DNA from: a virus
Length of the DNA: 28,696 bases
IMG/VR virus record: IMGVR_UViG_3300020390_000013
Span: 1-28,696 of that record
Direction: 5' to 3' (one strand)
In this document: one piece after another, positions 14,238 through 21,648 of the stretch
Position numbering within the stretch: the first letter of the stretch is position 1
How the letters are laid out: every line of letters begins with the position of its first letter
Notes under the pieces: model-generated
Database searches by the model: none
What the model saw: the letters and a program-made list of their open reading frames with translations, nothing else
What the model was told of the DNA's origin: nothing
Position numbers and translations under genes: made by a program

Positions 14238-15098
14238 TTAGGCCTCCCGCTGGTGCTGGTGCGCGAGATTGGCCGCGAACTGCATTGCGCTGTCGCCGGC
14301 TACCCCGGTTTCGAGCACGTCGGCAACGGCCGGGCCAATCGCTTCTATTAACGCCATGAGCTGGCCATAGTTCTTAGCCAGGCGATCGCTCTTGATGCCT
14401 CTACGCTGCAAGCCGTAGCCCCACGCGTCAGCATTGGCCGCCACGTGGTCGGCGATCGCTGGCGCGCAGGCGGCAACCTTTCGGCCGAATTCGCGCGCGT
14501 CGTCTACTGGCCAGAGTGCGAGCCGATTCGCGGCCGCGGCGGCCGCGGCCGGATCATCGCGGCATATGCGGCCCAGATCGATACGACAGGTACGTTCGGC
14601 CAGCGCAGGCGATACGTCTGCCGGGCTGTCCGGTGTGAAAACAACGCCGGCTGACGCGGCAATCTCGGTCACTGCATCGCTGTATTTCGTGCCGCGCGCC
14701 GCGATGCGATCGCCTTCATAACAGGGCTTCAAGTCATCCCATGTAAAACTGGTCGGCGTCCATTTCGTCGGCCTATCAACAGTCACGAACACCGCGGGCT
14801 TGCGATCGTCGCCGGCCAGCGCTTTGATAAGCGCGTTGGGCGTCGCATGTAACGGCGCGATGCCTTCGTAATCTGGAATGCCATACAGGCGCCACAGGAA
14901 TTCCAGTAGCGTGCTTTTGCCAGTGCCTTCGCCGCCCGTGAGCATGAGCAGCGGGAACGTGCGTTGTTTTTCGCGGATCTCGCGGGCCGCGATCGCGCCC
15001 GCCCAGAACGCGACGGCGCAGATGCCGGCGTTGCCGAAGCTGGCGAGCAGGTCTTCTTTCCACGCAGCTGGCGTAGTTTCTTGGGGCTTTACGGTCAT
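14238..15098 (-). CDS. Free-standing ATPase, paralogue of the primase-helicase C-terminal domain
   Basis: 286 residues from ATG 15098, with GGGAG upstream; the longer frame is a shadow. Walker A is G55-GEGT-G60-K61-S62, and a likely Walker B strand is AVFVTVD. Residues about 20-160 align collinearly with about 521-660 of the primase-helicase. For example FWAGAIAAREIREKQRTF matches FWTGALFAEQIRARHKSF, and TLLEFLWRLYGIPDYEGI matches TLIEFLWKLCGRQDYEGF; both continue with a (T/F)-W/DWD(D/E)L block and GD/GRxIAARG-like RGxK. It has no zinc finger or Toprim domain. It could be a helicase partner, loader or regulator that mixes with the primase-helicase ring. The C-terminal half is more divergent. 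Confidence 0.85.
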   Translation of the reverse strand: MTVKPQETTPAAWKEDLLASFGNAGICAVAFWAGAIAAREIREKQRTFPLLMLTGGEGTGKSTLLEFLWRLYGIPDYEGIAPLHATPNALIKALAGDDRKPAVFVTVDRPTKWTPTSFTWDDLKPCYEGDRIAARGTKYSDAVTEIAASAGVVFTPDSPADVSPALAERTCRIDLGRICRDDPAAAAAAANRLALWPVDDAREFGRKVAACAPAIADHVAANADAWGYGLQRRGIKSDRLAKNYGQLMALIEAIGPAVADVLETGVAGDSAMQFAANLAHQHQREA

Positions 15099-15118
15099 GG
15101 GTTCTCTCCCTGTGGGGC

Positions 15119-15325
15119 TTACCGGCGGTGCCGGGCGTCGTGGTCTTCTTGGCAGCTGGTGCAGCGTGTGCAGCCGGCGATGGCCTTGCGGCGGCGCTCG
15201 GGTATCGGTTCCTCGCAGTCGATGCACTCGTGGCGGCTGATGCCGCGGTAGCGAACGCGGTTGGCGTCGCGCAGCCGGGCTTCGGCCTCTTCGCGCTGTA
15301 CGGAAATGTCGGCGGCGTCTGCCAT
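15119..15325 (-). CDS. TraR/DksA-type zinc finger protein
   Basis: 68 residues from ATG 15325; the longer frame upstream is a shadow. Cysteines C34, C37, C55 and C58 give CX2C-X17-CX2C, the exact DksA/TraR spacing, after RGISRHECIDCEEPIPERRRKAI. Proteins of this family reach into the RNA polymerase secondary channel; short phage and plasmid copies can change host transcription like DksA plus ppGpp. The N-terminal coiled coil is short, as in TraR. It stands between two early-operon genes. Confidence 0.9.
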   Translation of the reverse strand: MADAADISVQREEAEARLRDANRVRYRGISRHECIDCEEPIPERRRKAIAGCTRCTSCQEDHDARHRR

Positions 15326-15342
15326 GGGTCTTCCTTCCTCGG

Positions 15343-15558
15343 TCAGTGGGTGGCGGCGCGTGCGAGTTGGCGCTGCACGGCCAGGGTGGGTGCGGTGGAG
15401 GCACAGACGGGCACGCCGTCGATGCGGTGCTCGGCCTGCCACCAGCCGCGGCGTACGCGCAGCACGCGCACGGCGTAGCGCTGGCCGGCAGCGGTGCGGC
15501 CCATGCCGAGCCATAGGCCGGCATGCAGGCAGCGAAAGCGCAGCGGGCGCGTGTTCAT
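15343..15558 (-). CDS. Small basic protein of unknown function
   Basis: 71 residues: MNTRPLRFRCLHAGLWLGMGRTAAGQRYAVRVLRVRRGWWQAEHRIDGVPVCASTAPTLAVQRQLARAATH. It is rich in Arg and Trp with a beta-like pattern, and ends in a helix. ATG 15558 overlaps the stop of the preceding gene (ATGA), which is the main reason to call it. No family recognised; nucleic-acid binding is possible from the charge. Confidence 0.65.
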   Translation of the reverse strand: MNTRPLRFRCLHAGLWLGMGRTAAGQRYAVRVLRVRRGWWQAEHRIDGVPVCASTAPTLAVQRQLARAATH

Positions 15559-15932
15559 CGGGTGCTGGCCTCGTCGAGCAGCGTTTCGGCCGGCACTTCG
15601 ATGCCGGCGTCGGGGAAGTGGGCGCGCAGCTTCTGGAACAGCTCGCCGACCTGGGCGGCTTCGTCGGCGCCGACGTCGGCCTTGAGGGCGCGCCACGCGT
15701 TGTTGATGCGGCGCTTGTCGGCGGGGTCGTCGCGCTCGAGCCGGGTGATATCGACGGCGCCGGTTTCCCAATCCTCCGACACGCCGACGGGCCACGGCTG
15801 GGCGTCGTGGCCGAGCACGTCGGCCGGCGGCGGCAGCTCGAACGCGGCGCCGGTGTGCTGTTCGCCGGCGCGGTCGCGCAGCTTGGCCGTAGTCCGGCGT
15901 AGCGGCGTGGTGTGTTTGCGTTCGCGCGCCAT
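15555..15932 (-). CDS. Protein of unknown function (125 residues)
   Basis: The N-terminus is basic (MARERKHTTPLRRTTAKLRDRAGEQHTG). The middle is Pro/Trp-containing (PPPADVLGHDAQPWPVGVSEDWETGAVDITRLERDD). The C-terminal part is helical (ADKRRINNAWRALKADVGADEAAQVGELFQKLRAHFPDAG). The start sits two bases from the previous stop. The next gene starts inside its stop. No catalytic motif or known domain is visible. It belongs to the replication operon and may be a replication accessory factor, but that is only context. Confidence 0.7.
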   Translation of the reverse strand: MARERKHTTPLRRTTAKLRDRAGEQHTGAAFELPPPADVLGHDAQPWPVGVSEDWETGAVDITRLERDDPADKRRINNAWRALKADVGADEAAQVGELFQKLRAHFPDAGIEVPAETLLDEASTR

Positions 15933-15934
15933 GA

Positions 15935-16231
15935 CTAGCCCCGGCGGTCGCGTTCGGTCTGGGCGACGACGGCGGCGGCGGTCTGGCATTCGTCCAGCAG
16001 CTCGCTGTAGCGATGGTCGCCGGTGGCGTCGGCGCCGCCTTCGATGATCGCGGCCAGGTAGTGCAAGCGCTCGCGGTTGTTCTGGTCGGCGGCGGCGTGG
16101 ATTTCGCCACGCAGCGCGTGCAGATGGGCAGACGTTCGTCCGGCCTGGCGAGCCTGCATGCGTTCGGTTCGGGGCACGTCGCGGGCGCTGGTGGGCGCGA
16201 TATCGCGGTCGGTCATCGTTTTGCGGTCCAT
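15935..16231 (-). CDS. Small helical protein of unknown function
   Basis: 98 residues. After a basic, probably disordered N-terminus (MDRKTMTDRDIAPTSARDVPRTERM), a helical bundle is predicted from about 30 (GRTSAHLHALRGEIHAAADQNNRERLHYLAAIIEGGADATGDHRYSELLDECQTAAAVVAQTER). An in-frame ATG five codons in is an alternative start. The GAGCCCG before ATG 16231 is a modest ribosome site. No family recognised. Confidence 0.65.
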   Translation of the reverse strand: MDRKTMTDRDIAPTSARDVPRTERMQARQAGRTSAHLHALRGEIHAAADQNNRERLHYLAAIIEGGADATGDHRYSELLDECQTAAAVVAQTERDRRG

Positions 16232-16240
16232 TGCGGGCTC

Positions 16241-16528
16241 CTAGTGCTGGGTCGGATTGGCGCTGTCGAGCGGCAGCTCGAGGCGGCGGGCGATGTGGCG
16301 CAGCCCGCGGGCGGTGATGACGGTTCGGCTGTAGGGCACGCGGCCCTTGTCCGGGTGGCGGTAGTGCTTCTTTTCGACGCGCAGGTACGGCGAGCCGCGG
16401 TATTTGCCGGCCGGCAGGTTGTGGGCGTCGAGCATCCGGGCCTCGGTGCGCAGGCGCTTTGTGAGCGTGTTGCGGCCGATGTGGAGCGCCTTGGCGGCTT
16501 CGGCGAAGGTGAAAATCTGTTGGCTCAT
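16241..16528 (-). CDS. KilAC (antirepressor C-terminal) domain protein
   Basis: 95 residues from ATG 16528, which overlaps the stop of the ASCH gene (ATGA). MSQQIFTFAEAAKALHIGRNTLTKRLRTEARMLDAHNLPAGKYRGSPYLRVEKKHYRHPDKGRVPYSRTVITARGLRHIARRL follows the KilAC/ANT pattern: an FTFxEAAKxLxIGRxxLxxxLR helix-turn-helix, then NLP, YF/YLRVxE, and T.ITxKGLxxI. In P22-like antirepressors this is the C-terminal domain after a Bro-N or Rha domain; here it stands alone. It may bind DNA or a repressor and help with induction or with replication control. Confidence 0.82.
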   Translation of the reverse strand: MSQQIFTFAEAAKALHIGRNTLTKRLRTEARMLDAHNLPAGKYRGSPYLRVEKKHYRHPDKGRVPYSRTVITARGLRHIARRLELPLDSANPTQH

Positions 16529-16932
16529 TGCGAAGCCCCCGTGGTCCAGTTCCAGAGCCCCAGCGCGCCTCTGCACGGCACCGGCTCGATACGCTTAACG
16601 TTGGCGAGCACCCAGCAATACGGCCCGAAGGTGTGCTCGTGGGCTGCGAGCCAGGGGTGCTTTTCGTCGTAGCGTCCGCGGCGCACGTCGTCGATGTGAC
16701 AAACATCAACGAGTCGCGCCATCGCGATGACGGCTCCAAAAGTCATTTCAGAAACCGGGTCCGCCTCGTCGATGTGCTCGCGGCTCTTACCCGCATGGAT
16801 AGCGAGGGGGCCGCGATAGGCTGTAAACCACGTCCGGTTCTCGACCGGCTTCTCACGGACCGCGATCAGGTGCGCGAACGGCTGGCACACGGTCAGTGCC
16901 TTGATCGGCGTATTGCCTTGCCCTTGGCTCAT
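16525..16932 (-). CDS. ASCH-domain protein
   Basis: 135 residues from ATG 16932, overlapping the primase-helicase stop (ATGA). IKALTVCQPFAHLIAVREKPVENRTWFTAYRGPLAIHAGKSRE is the ASCH signature (QPxAxLI..G.K..E.R.W...YRGxLxIHA). It is followed by a beta-rich stretch (FGAVIAMARLVDVCHIDD ... YCWVLANVKRIEPVPCRGALGLWNW). ASCH proteins are PUA-like RNA- or modified-nucleoside-binding folds; some, such as YqfB, hydrolyse acetylated cytidine. Phage copies are common near replication genes, with unknown role. Confidence 0.88.
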   Translation of the reverse strand: MSQGQGNTPIKALTVCQPFAHLIAVREKPVENRTWFTAYRGPLAIHAGKSREHIDEADPVSEMTFGAVIAMARLVDVCHIDDVRRGRYDEKHPWLAAHEHTFGPYCWVLANVKRIEPVPCRGALGLWNWTTGASQ

Positions 16933-19613
16933 GGCTTCTCTCCCGCAAAAACCCAGACCCGTACGCTCGGCCCGCCTTCGAGCACGCGCGAGCGAATGCA
17001 GGTGTTGGATTGGATGAAACGGCGCGATTTGGAGGACTTGAGGTAGCGCTTGACCTCTTTCATGGGCGGCATATGCAGGCCGCGCCGGGAGCACTCGGAT
17101 TCAAACTCTTTGAGGTTGATCGCGATGCGGTTTTTGTCGTCGAAGTCGCCGGCGTGGTTGAGCTTGGTGCCCTCGTGGACGGATTCGATGTACTCGTAGG
17201 CGTCCCAGAATTCTTCGACTATGGGGTGGTCGGCGTTGATCGATTGCTGGCGCTCTTCGGCCATCTCGATGACGCGCTGGCTGGCTTCGGCGAGTGGCTT
17301 TTCGTCGATCAGGTCCAAGCCATCGGGGCCGAGCGCTTCGACCAGCGTGAGCAGCTGGGCGTGGTTTTTCGCGATACGCAGGTTGGAGACGCCTTCTCGT
17401 GCGAGCAGCATGTCCTCGTAGCTGCCGACGCGGTTGTCGAGCATGTCGAGGATGCGTTTCTCGGCGATGGTGGCTTCTAAGATGTAGCCGCTGACCGCCT
17501 CGACCGGCTCGCGCTCGAGCGCTTCGGCCATGCGCTTGGTTTCGGCCGTCTGGCCCGCGATGGTGGTTTTGATGTGGCAGATGCGCGACTGGATCGCCGG
17601 CGAGGCCTGTACCTCGGCGTTTTGCGATATGACGATGGCGCCGCGAAACGGCGGTTCGTACGTCTCGTTGCCGGAGTTCTTCACGCCCCGGGCGCGGATT
17701 GAGCGGCCGTTGTAGGCGGTCTTGAGCTCGTCCCAATCGAACTGTTTTTGTTTCGCCCCGCCCTCGGCGTCGCGGTCGGACTCGATAAGCACGACGGGCA
17801 GATTGGCGACCTGGGCGAAGTTACGCGCCCTCGCCGGCATGCTGGCCTTGGCGGGGTCGAAGCCTTCGTAGTCCTGGCGGCCGCAGAGCTTCCAAAGAAA
17901 CTCGATAAGCGTTGATTTACCCGTGCCCGGCTCGCCTACGATTTCGAGAAACGGAAACGATTTGTGGCGGGCGCGGATCTGTTCGGCGAACAGCGCGCCC
18001 GTCCAGAACGCCAGCGCGACCACGCCTTTCGCGCCGTAGGCGCCGACCAGGTTGGGCACCCAGCGGCGGGTGAATTTCTCGCGCTCGCCGTTGATGGCCA
18101 GCTGGGCGGACTGCGACAACGTTTTGAGCCGCAACCGGCCCAGGTTGAAATAGTCCTCGCTGGTCTGGCGGTACACGCGGCCACGGGATACGGCCAGGTC
18201 GCCGAGCACCCAGGTTTCGTGCTCGCGCGAGTAGCCGACGAAATCAATCGTTTCGACCGTCTTGATGCGGCCGACCTGATCCTGCAGCAGCCGGTCCAGC
18301 TGGGCCGAGCTGCCGGTATAGATCGCGCCGGCGCAGACGTGCATGACGCGCTTTTTGAACTCGGCCGCGGCGCCCAAGTGGCCGCTCGTGAACGTGTTTT
18401 TCGCCGAGTGGCCGTCGGGCGAGTCGATGCGCCAGTAGTACCAGGCTTCGTCCGTGACCTCGTTGCGCTGGTAATACAGCGCGTACGGCATGGCGGTGCA
18501 GATGCGCGTGGCTTTGGAGGCCTGGGCGATCGCGCTTTCGCGTTGCTCGCGCATCAACAGCTTTGCGTCGCCGTGGTCGGCTTCGGGGTCGTCGAGAAGC
18601 GTTTTGATGGCCTTGTCGTAGGCGCCCATATCGAGCGCGAACCAATAGAGTTGGCTTTGATACTCGAACCAGAATTCGCGCTGCTCGCGGCGGGTGTACA
18701 TGAGCCGCCCCTTGTCGAGCGGCGTGGGCGCTAGCAGCAGGTCGCCGTAATAGCGATAGGTTCCGATATCCGCCTTTTCGAGCTTCCCGTAGCGGTGCAG
18801 GTCGGACCAATCACGCCCGACGGGCGGCTGTGCGGCGCGGCATTCCCAACCAGCCTCGCGTGCCTTGGCAACGTGATCTTGCGTGGCGCGGCGGCCGGCG
18901 CGGTTGGAATCCAGCGCCCAGACCAGCGTGGGTAGTTTTTCGCGGGCCGCGTGGGCGGCGTCGGCGATGCGTTGCAGCGCGGCCCCGGGGTAGTTGTTGC
19001 AGCTCATGGCCGCAATACCGGGGATATCGGCATGCGCCAGGGCTATATCGTCGAAAATGCCCTCGACGATCCAAACCTCGCCGGCGGCGACGAAATCGGC
19101 ATCGGCGTGCATTTGCCACGCCTCGCCTTTGTAGTCGCCGGCGAACCGGGCTTTTTGTTTGCCGAAGCGGTGCGGGCGGTCGATGAAGCGTTCCCATGTC
19201 GCGCCGTTGGGCAGCGTGAAACGCACCGTGGCAGTTCCGGCCTGCAGCTTCTCGCTGAAAAAGGATTCCTGTAGATACAGGCCCTTGATGCGCTCCAGGT
19301 CGAAGTGGCGATCCTCGGCTAGATACAGCTTTGCGGCGCCCAGCGGGTCCGGCATTTCTTCGCGGCTTGCCGGCTTGGCGCGCTCGGACCAGCTCTCGAA
19401 GATCTCGGGGAACAGGTCGCGTACATGATTCGTGCTGCCGCAGTTGTCCATGCGGCCGCAGAACACGAGCGTGGGCTTGTCGGCATACGCCCAGGCCTCG
19501 CGCTTGTGGCAGTCCGGGCAGGCGATGCGCTGGATATAGCGGCCCTTCTCGACGCCCTGGAAAACGGGGTCTTTGAGCCGGTGCAGCACGTCTTGGCGGA
19601 TGGAATCGAGCAT
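16929..19613 (-). CDS. Toprim primase fused to a P-loop helicase
   Basis: 894 residues. The N-terminal zinc finger has C32, C35, C52 and C58. The Toprim domain (about 175-265) has E184 (VEGIFDD) and D235 in ALDSNRAG, where the usual DxD is DxN. A P-loop domain follows with Walker A G560-EPGTGKST and the strand VVLIESDRD. A long middle part (300-520) joins them. It would make RNA primers and unwind DNA at the phage fork. P2 itself uses the rolling-circle nickase gpA, which is absent here, so this phage probably replicates by a theta or P4-like scheme. The start shares a base with the upstream stop (TAATG). It is the largest gene of the early operon. Confidence 0.93.
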   Translation of the reverse strand: MLDSIRQDVLHRLKDPVFQGVEKGRYIQRIACPDCHKREAWAYADKPTLVFCGRMDNCGSTNHVRDLFPEIFESWSERAKPASREEMPDPLGAAKLYLAEDRHFDLERIKGLYLQESFFSEKLQAGTATVRFTLPNGATWERFIDRPHRFGKQKARFAGDYKGEAWQMHADADFVAAGEVWIVEGIFDDIALAHADIPGIAAMSCNNYPGAALQRIADAAHAAREKLPTLVWALDSNRAGRRATQDHVAKAREAGWECRAAQPPVGRDWSDLHRYGKLEKADIGTYRYYGDLLLAPTPLDKGRLMYTRREQREFWFEYQSQLYWFALDMGAYDKAIKTLLDDPEADHGDAKLLMREQRESAIAQASKATRICTAMPYALYYQRNEVTDEAWYYWRIDSPDGHSAKNTFTSGHLGAAAEFKKRVMHVCAGAIYTGSSAQLDRLLQDQVGRIKTVETIDFVGYSREHETWVLGDLAVSRGRVYRQTSEDYFNLGRLRLKTLSQSAQLAINGEREKFTRRWVPNLVGAYGAKGVVALAFWTGALFAEQIRARHKSFPFLEIVGEPGTGKSTLIEFLWKLCGRQDYEGFDPAKASMPARARNFAQVANLPVVLIESDRDAEGGAKQKQFDWDELKTAYNGRSIRARGVKNSGNETYEPPFRGAIVISQNAEVQASPAIQSRICHIKTTIAGQTAETKRMAEALEREPVEAVSGYILEATIAEKRILDMLDNRVGSYEDMLLAREGVSNLRIAKNHAQLLTLVEALGPDGLDLIDEKPLAEASQRVIEMAEERQQSINADHPIVEEFWDAYEYIESVHEGTKLNHAGDFDDKNRIAINLKEFESECSRRGLHMPPMKEVKRYLKSSKSRRFIQSNTCIRSRVLEGGPSVRVWVFAGEKP

Positions 19614-19867
19614 TAGACCGTCAGCGCGAACAGCGAAAAGATGCCGGCGAAATAGATCAGCGCGGCCAGGCCTGCGGCGGCGCCGGTGGCGGCCGTGCGG
19701 ATGGTTTGGCCGTGGCTACGCCAGACGCGTCGGGCGTGGCGCTCGGCCATGCGTAGCGGTGTGCGCAGCGCGGCGATACGCGCTTGCTGACGGCGGGCGC
19801 GGATGGCGCGGGGGGCGTAGTCGGCGGCCATGCGTGCCGACACGCGAACGGGGGCGTAATCGATCAT
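19613..19867 (-). CDS. Small protein with C-terminal membrane anchor
   Basis: 84 residues. A strongly basic N-terminal two thirds (MIDYAPVRVSARMAADYAPRAIRARRQQARIAALRTPLRMAERHARRVWRSHGQTIR) is followed by one membrane helix at the very end (about 60-83, TGAAAGLAALIYFAGIFSLFALTV). The stop overlaps the primase-helicase start. A basic cytoplasmic part on a membrane anchor could hold DNA or the replication machine at the membrane; that is speculation. Confidence 0.7.
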   Translation of the reverse strand: MIDYAPVRVSARMAADYAPRAIRARRQQARIAALRTPLRMAERHARRVWRSHGQTIRTAATGAAAGLAALIYFAGIFSLFALTV

Positions 19868-19873
19868 GGTGGG

Positions 19874-20026
19874 CTACCGGTTGCAGTGGGCGAAGCGGCG
19901 CGCGCGGCGGCGCCGGCGGCGTTCGTTGTAGGCGCGGGCGAGCCCCGGCACGGCGAGCACGGCAGCGACCACGAGCATGGCCAGGGCGTACAGGCACACG
20001 AGCACGGACAGGGTTGCGATGCTCAT
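19874..20026 (-). CDS. 50-residue single-span membrane protein
   Basis: MSIATLSVLVCLYALAMLVVAAVLAVPGLARAYNERRRRRRARRFAHCNR: an N-terminal membrane helix (about 3-28) followed by an arginine-rich tail. ATG 20026 overlaps the stop of the upstream zinc-finger gene (ATGA), which fixes the start. It is the mirror image in topology of the next small membrane gene, and the two may work together. Function unknown. Confidence 0.7.
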   Translation of the reverse strand: MSIATLSVLVCLYALAMLVVAAVLAVPGLARAYNERRRRRRARRFAHCNR

Positions 20027-20844
20027 GATTGGGCCTTGCTGGCGTCGTGGCCGGTGCCTTTGCATGCGGTGCATGTCGCGCCGGTGCCGGGCGTTTCGGT
20101 ATCTGCGTCGTACAGTCCGGTCCCTTCGCAATCAGGGCACGGCTCGCACTCGCGACAGCCGGCGCACTGGCCCACTTCGCGGCGCTGGGCGCAGGGGGTG
20201 CCATGCGGGCAGCAGCTCGGGCATGGCGCGTAGCGGCCGCCCTGCCCCGAGCTTTCATCCCAGATGGTCTGTTCGTCGCGGCAGACAGCGCAGCTGGGTA
20301 GTCGGGCGCGTTCGCTGGGGGTGTAGGGGCGTACCCACAGCGCGCTCGGGCCAGGCGTGGCACCTGCGTCCAGTTCGCACCACCGTTCGATAATCGAGCG
20401 GCTGATGCGAACGCCATTTCCCGACACAAGCGACCATCCGCCACCGTCACCCGGCGGCCAGGTGCCGACATAGCGCACTTCTTCGGCATGGCGATCAGAG
20501 CCGCTTGCCCGGTCGTACGCGATGATTGGGCCGGGCTCGCTCGCCTGCTTGAGCTGTTCGACGACGTCCTGCGGGATGGTGATCTTTTCCAGCGGAATGC
20601 CGGGCTCGAAGATGGGCCGCTTCGCGGCGCGCTCGGCCTCGTCGGCCGCCTGCAGCCACAGCGCGGCTACGGCGCGCGCGTCTTCGGGCGTGAAGTGAAA
20701 CTGTGTGAAGCTGGGGCCGAAGCTCAACGAGAGCACGCAGCCATGGGTTGCGTGGCCGTCGATGCCGGCCCGGAAATCCAGCGGCAAGTCGGGCCGCCAG
20801 CGGTCGGGCGCGGCGTGGCTGCCAATGTGTTGAATAGTGGTCAT
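20023..20844 (-). CDS. Protein with DnaJ-like cysteine-rich zinc region at the C-terminus
   Basis: 273 residues from ATG 20844, with GGGAG upstream. The first 60 residues include a short beta domain (GCVLSLSFGPSFTQFHFTPEDARAVAALWLQAADEAE). From about 190 there are many CxxC pairs: CAVCRDEQ, CPSCCPHG, CAGCRECEPCPDCEGTGL and CTACKGTGHD. The last two match the CxxCxGxG repeats of the DnaJ zinc domain. It has no J domain, so it is not a cochaperone of the usual kind. Such cysteine-rich phage proteins may bind nucleic acid or unfolded protein; the role is unknown. Confidence 0.72.
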   Translation of the reverse strand: MTTIQHIGSHAAPDRWRPDLPLDFRAGIDGHATHGCVLSLSFGPSFTQFHFTPEDARAVAALWLQAADEAERAAKRPIFEPGIPLEKITIPQDVVEQLKQASEPGPIIAYDRASGSDRHAEEVRYVGTWPPGDGGGWSLVSGNGVRISRSIIERWCELDAGATPGPSALWVRPYTPSERARLPSCAVCRDEQTIWDESSGQGGRYAPCPSCCPHGTPCAQRREVGQCAGCRECEPCPDCEGTGLYDADTETPGTGATCTACKGTGHDASKAQS

Positions 20845-20870
20845 ATGAACGTCTCCCGGCGTTCGGTGAA

Positions 20871-21209
20871 TCAGTCGGAGGCCACGCGGCCGCGTTTGGA
20901 CTCGGCCTCGTGGGCAGCGAGGGCGCGTTGCAGCGTTTGGGCGGCGCGGGGCGAGAGCGGCAGCTGCACGGCGTCGCGCGGGCAGTGGCTCGGCGTGCGG
21001 GTTTCGACGATCGAGGCATCGCATGTGCCCCGCCAGCCGCATTGGTCATTCGTGCATTCGAATAGCGCGCGGCGGTAGGTCGGCGAGATTTTTTCGCTGC
21101 TGCGCACGACCACGTCGGCATCGCAGTGCGGGCAGCCGAACTGCAACCCGCGGCGGTAGCTGTGTTTGCGGCCACGCTGGGGGCGCGGCGCGGTGTCGGG
21201 CTGGCTCAT
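20871..21209 (-). CDS. ogr: Ogr/Delta-like zinc-finger activator of late transcription
   Basis: 112 residues. FGCPHCDADVVVRSSEKISPTYRRALFECTNDQCGWRGTCDASIVETRTPS has C26, C29, C52 and C57, spacing CX2C-X22-CX4C, the same as P2 Ogr and P4 Delta. The chain is longer than Ogr (about 72 residues) at both ends. In P2 this protein binds upstream of late promoters at about -55 and contacts RNA polymerase alpha. P2 ogr lies just after D; here it is inside the early operon, so late genes would be turned on after early ones. Candidate target sites are at 856-879 and 7711-7734. The start overlaps the previous stop (ATGA). Confidence 0.88.
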   Translation of the reverse strand: MSQPDTAPRPQRGRKHSYRRGLQFGCPHCDADVVVRSSEKISPTYRRALFECTNDQCGWRGTCDASIVETRTPSHCPRDAVQLPLSPRAAQTLQRALAAHEAESKRGRVASD

Positions 21210-21397
21210 GAGCGGCCTCGTTCGCGAACAAGATGTAGGGCGCGGCCGCGGCCGCTGACGTTGTGCGCGGCGCGGCGCAAATAGCGCTTGAGCAAGAACT
21301 CAATCGCGTCCTCTCGGGTTTTGATGCCGTAGCGCTCGCACACGTCGTCGATGAGCGCGTTGAGCTCGGCGTCGGTGAGAATCTTTTCTTCGGGCAC
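21206..21397 (-). CDS. Small protein, possible ribbon-helix-helix-like regulator
   Basis: 63 residues: MPEEKILTDAELNALIDDVCERYGIKTREDAIEFLLKRYLRRAAHNVSGRGRALHLVRERGRS. The central helices (ELNALIDDVCERYGIKTREDAIEFLLKRYLRR) recall the two helices of ribbon-helix-helix proteins, but an obvious N-terminal strand is missing. It is the first gene after the attenuator-like terminator at 21421-21446 and is coupled to the Ogr-like gene. Function not recognised. Confidence 0.65.
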   Translation of the reverse strand: MPEEKILTDAELNALIDDVCERYGIKTREDAIEFLLKRYLRRAAHNVSGRGRALHLVRERGRS

Positions 21398-21419
21398 TTT
21401 TCAGGGCCTCAAAAGGGAC

Positions 21420-21446
21420 GAAAAAAGGCCGCGCTTTATGCGCGGC
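21420..21446 (-). terminator. Intrinsic terminator overlapping the stop codon of the upstream gene
   Basis: Read leftward, GCCGCGC (21446-21440), loop ATAAA and GCGCGGC (21434-21428) form a perfect 7-bp stem, followed by C and then T6 (21426-21421). The TAA stop of the 66-residue gene lies in the loop (21438-21436), so a ribosome finishing that gene would cover the 5' arm. This is the geometry of a translation-sensitive attenuator within the early operon: with efficient translation the polymerase reads on, without it transcription stops after two small genes. Confidence 0.85.
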
Positions 21447-21636
21447 GCACCGGCACGCTGTCGGCATGCGAATCGACACCCAACACACGCAGCGCCTCGG
21501 ATACGACGAACTGGCGCAGCAGCGCCGCCCGCTCGACGCCCGTGAACTCGGCAACGGCATCAATCAAGCGGGACTCGTATTCGTCCAGGTTCACGCGGCC
21601 GTAAGGCCGGCGGACACGTTTGGGGTCGTCATACAT
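21436..21636 (-). CDS. Small ribbon-helix-helix-like protein
   Basis: 66 residues: MYDDPKRVRRPYGRVNLDEYESRLIDAVAEFTGVERAALLRQFVVSEALRVLGVDSHADSVPVRRA. A short basic strand (GRVNLD) is followed by two helices (EYESRLIDAVAEFTG and ERAALLRQFVVSEALRVL), the ribbon-helix-helix pattern of Arc/CopG/TraY. It is the second gene after the early promoter. In P2 this place is held by cox, so it may act as an early repressor or an excision factor. The last codons form the 5' arm of the terminator. Confidence 0.72.
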   Translation of the reverse strand: MYDDPKRVRRPYGRVNLDEYESRLIDAVAEFTGVERAALLRQFVVSEALRVLGVDSHADSVPVRRA

Positions 21637-21648
21637 GGCGGGTACTCC

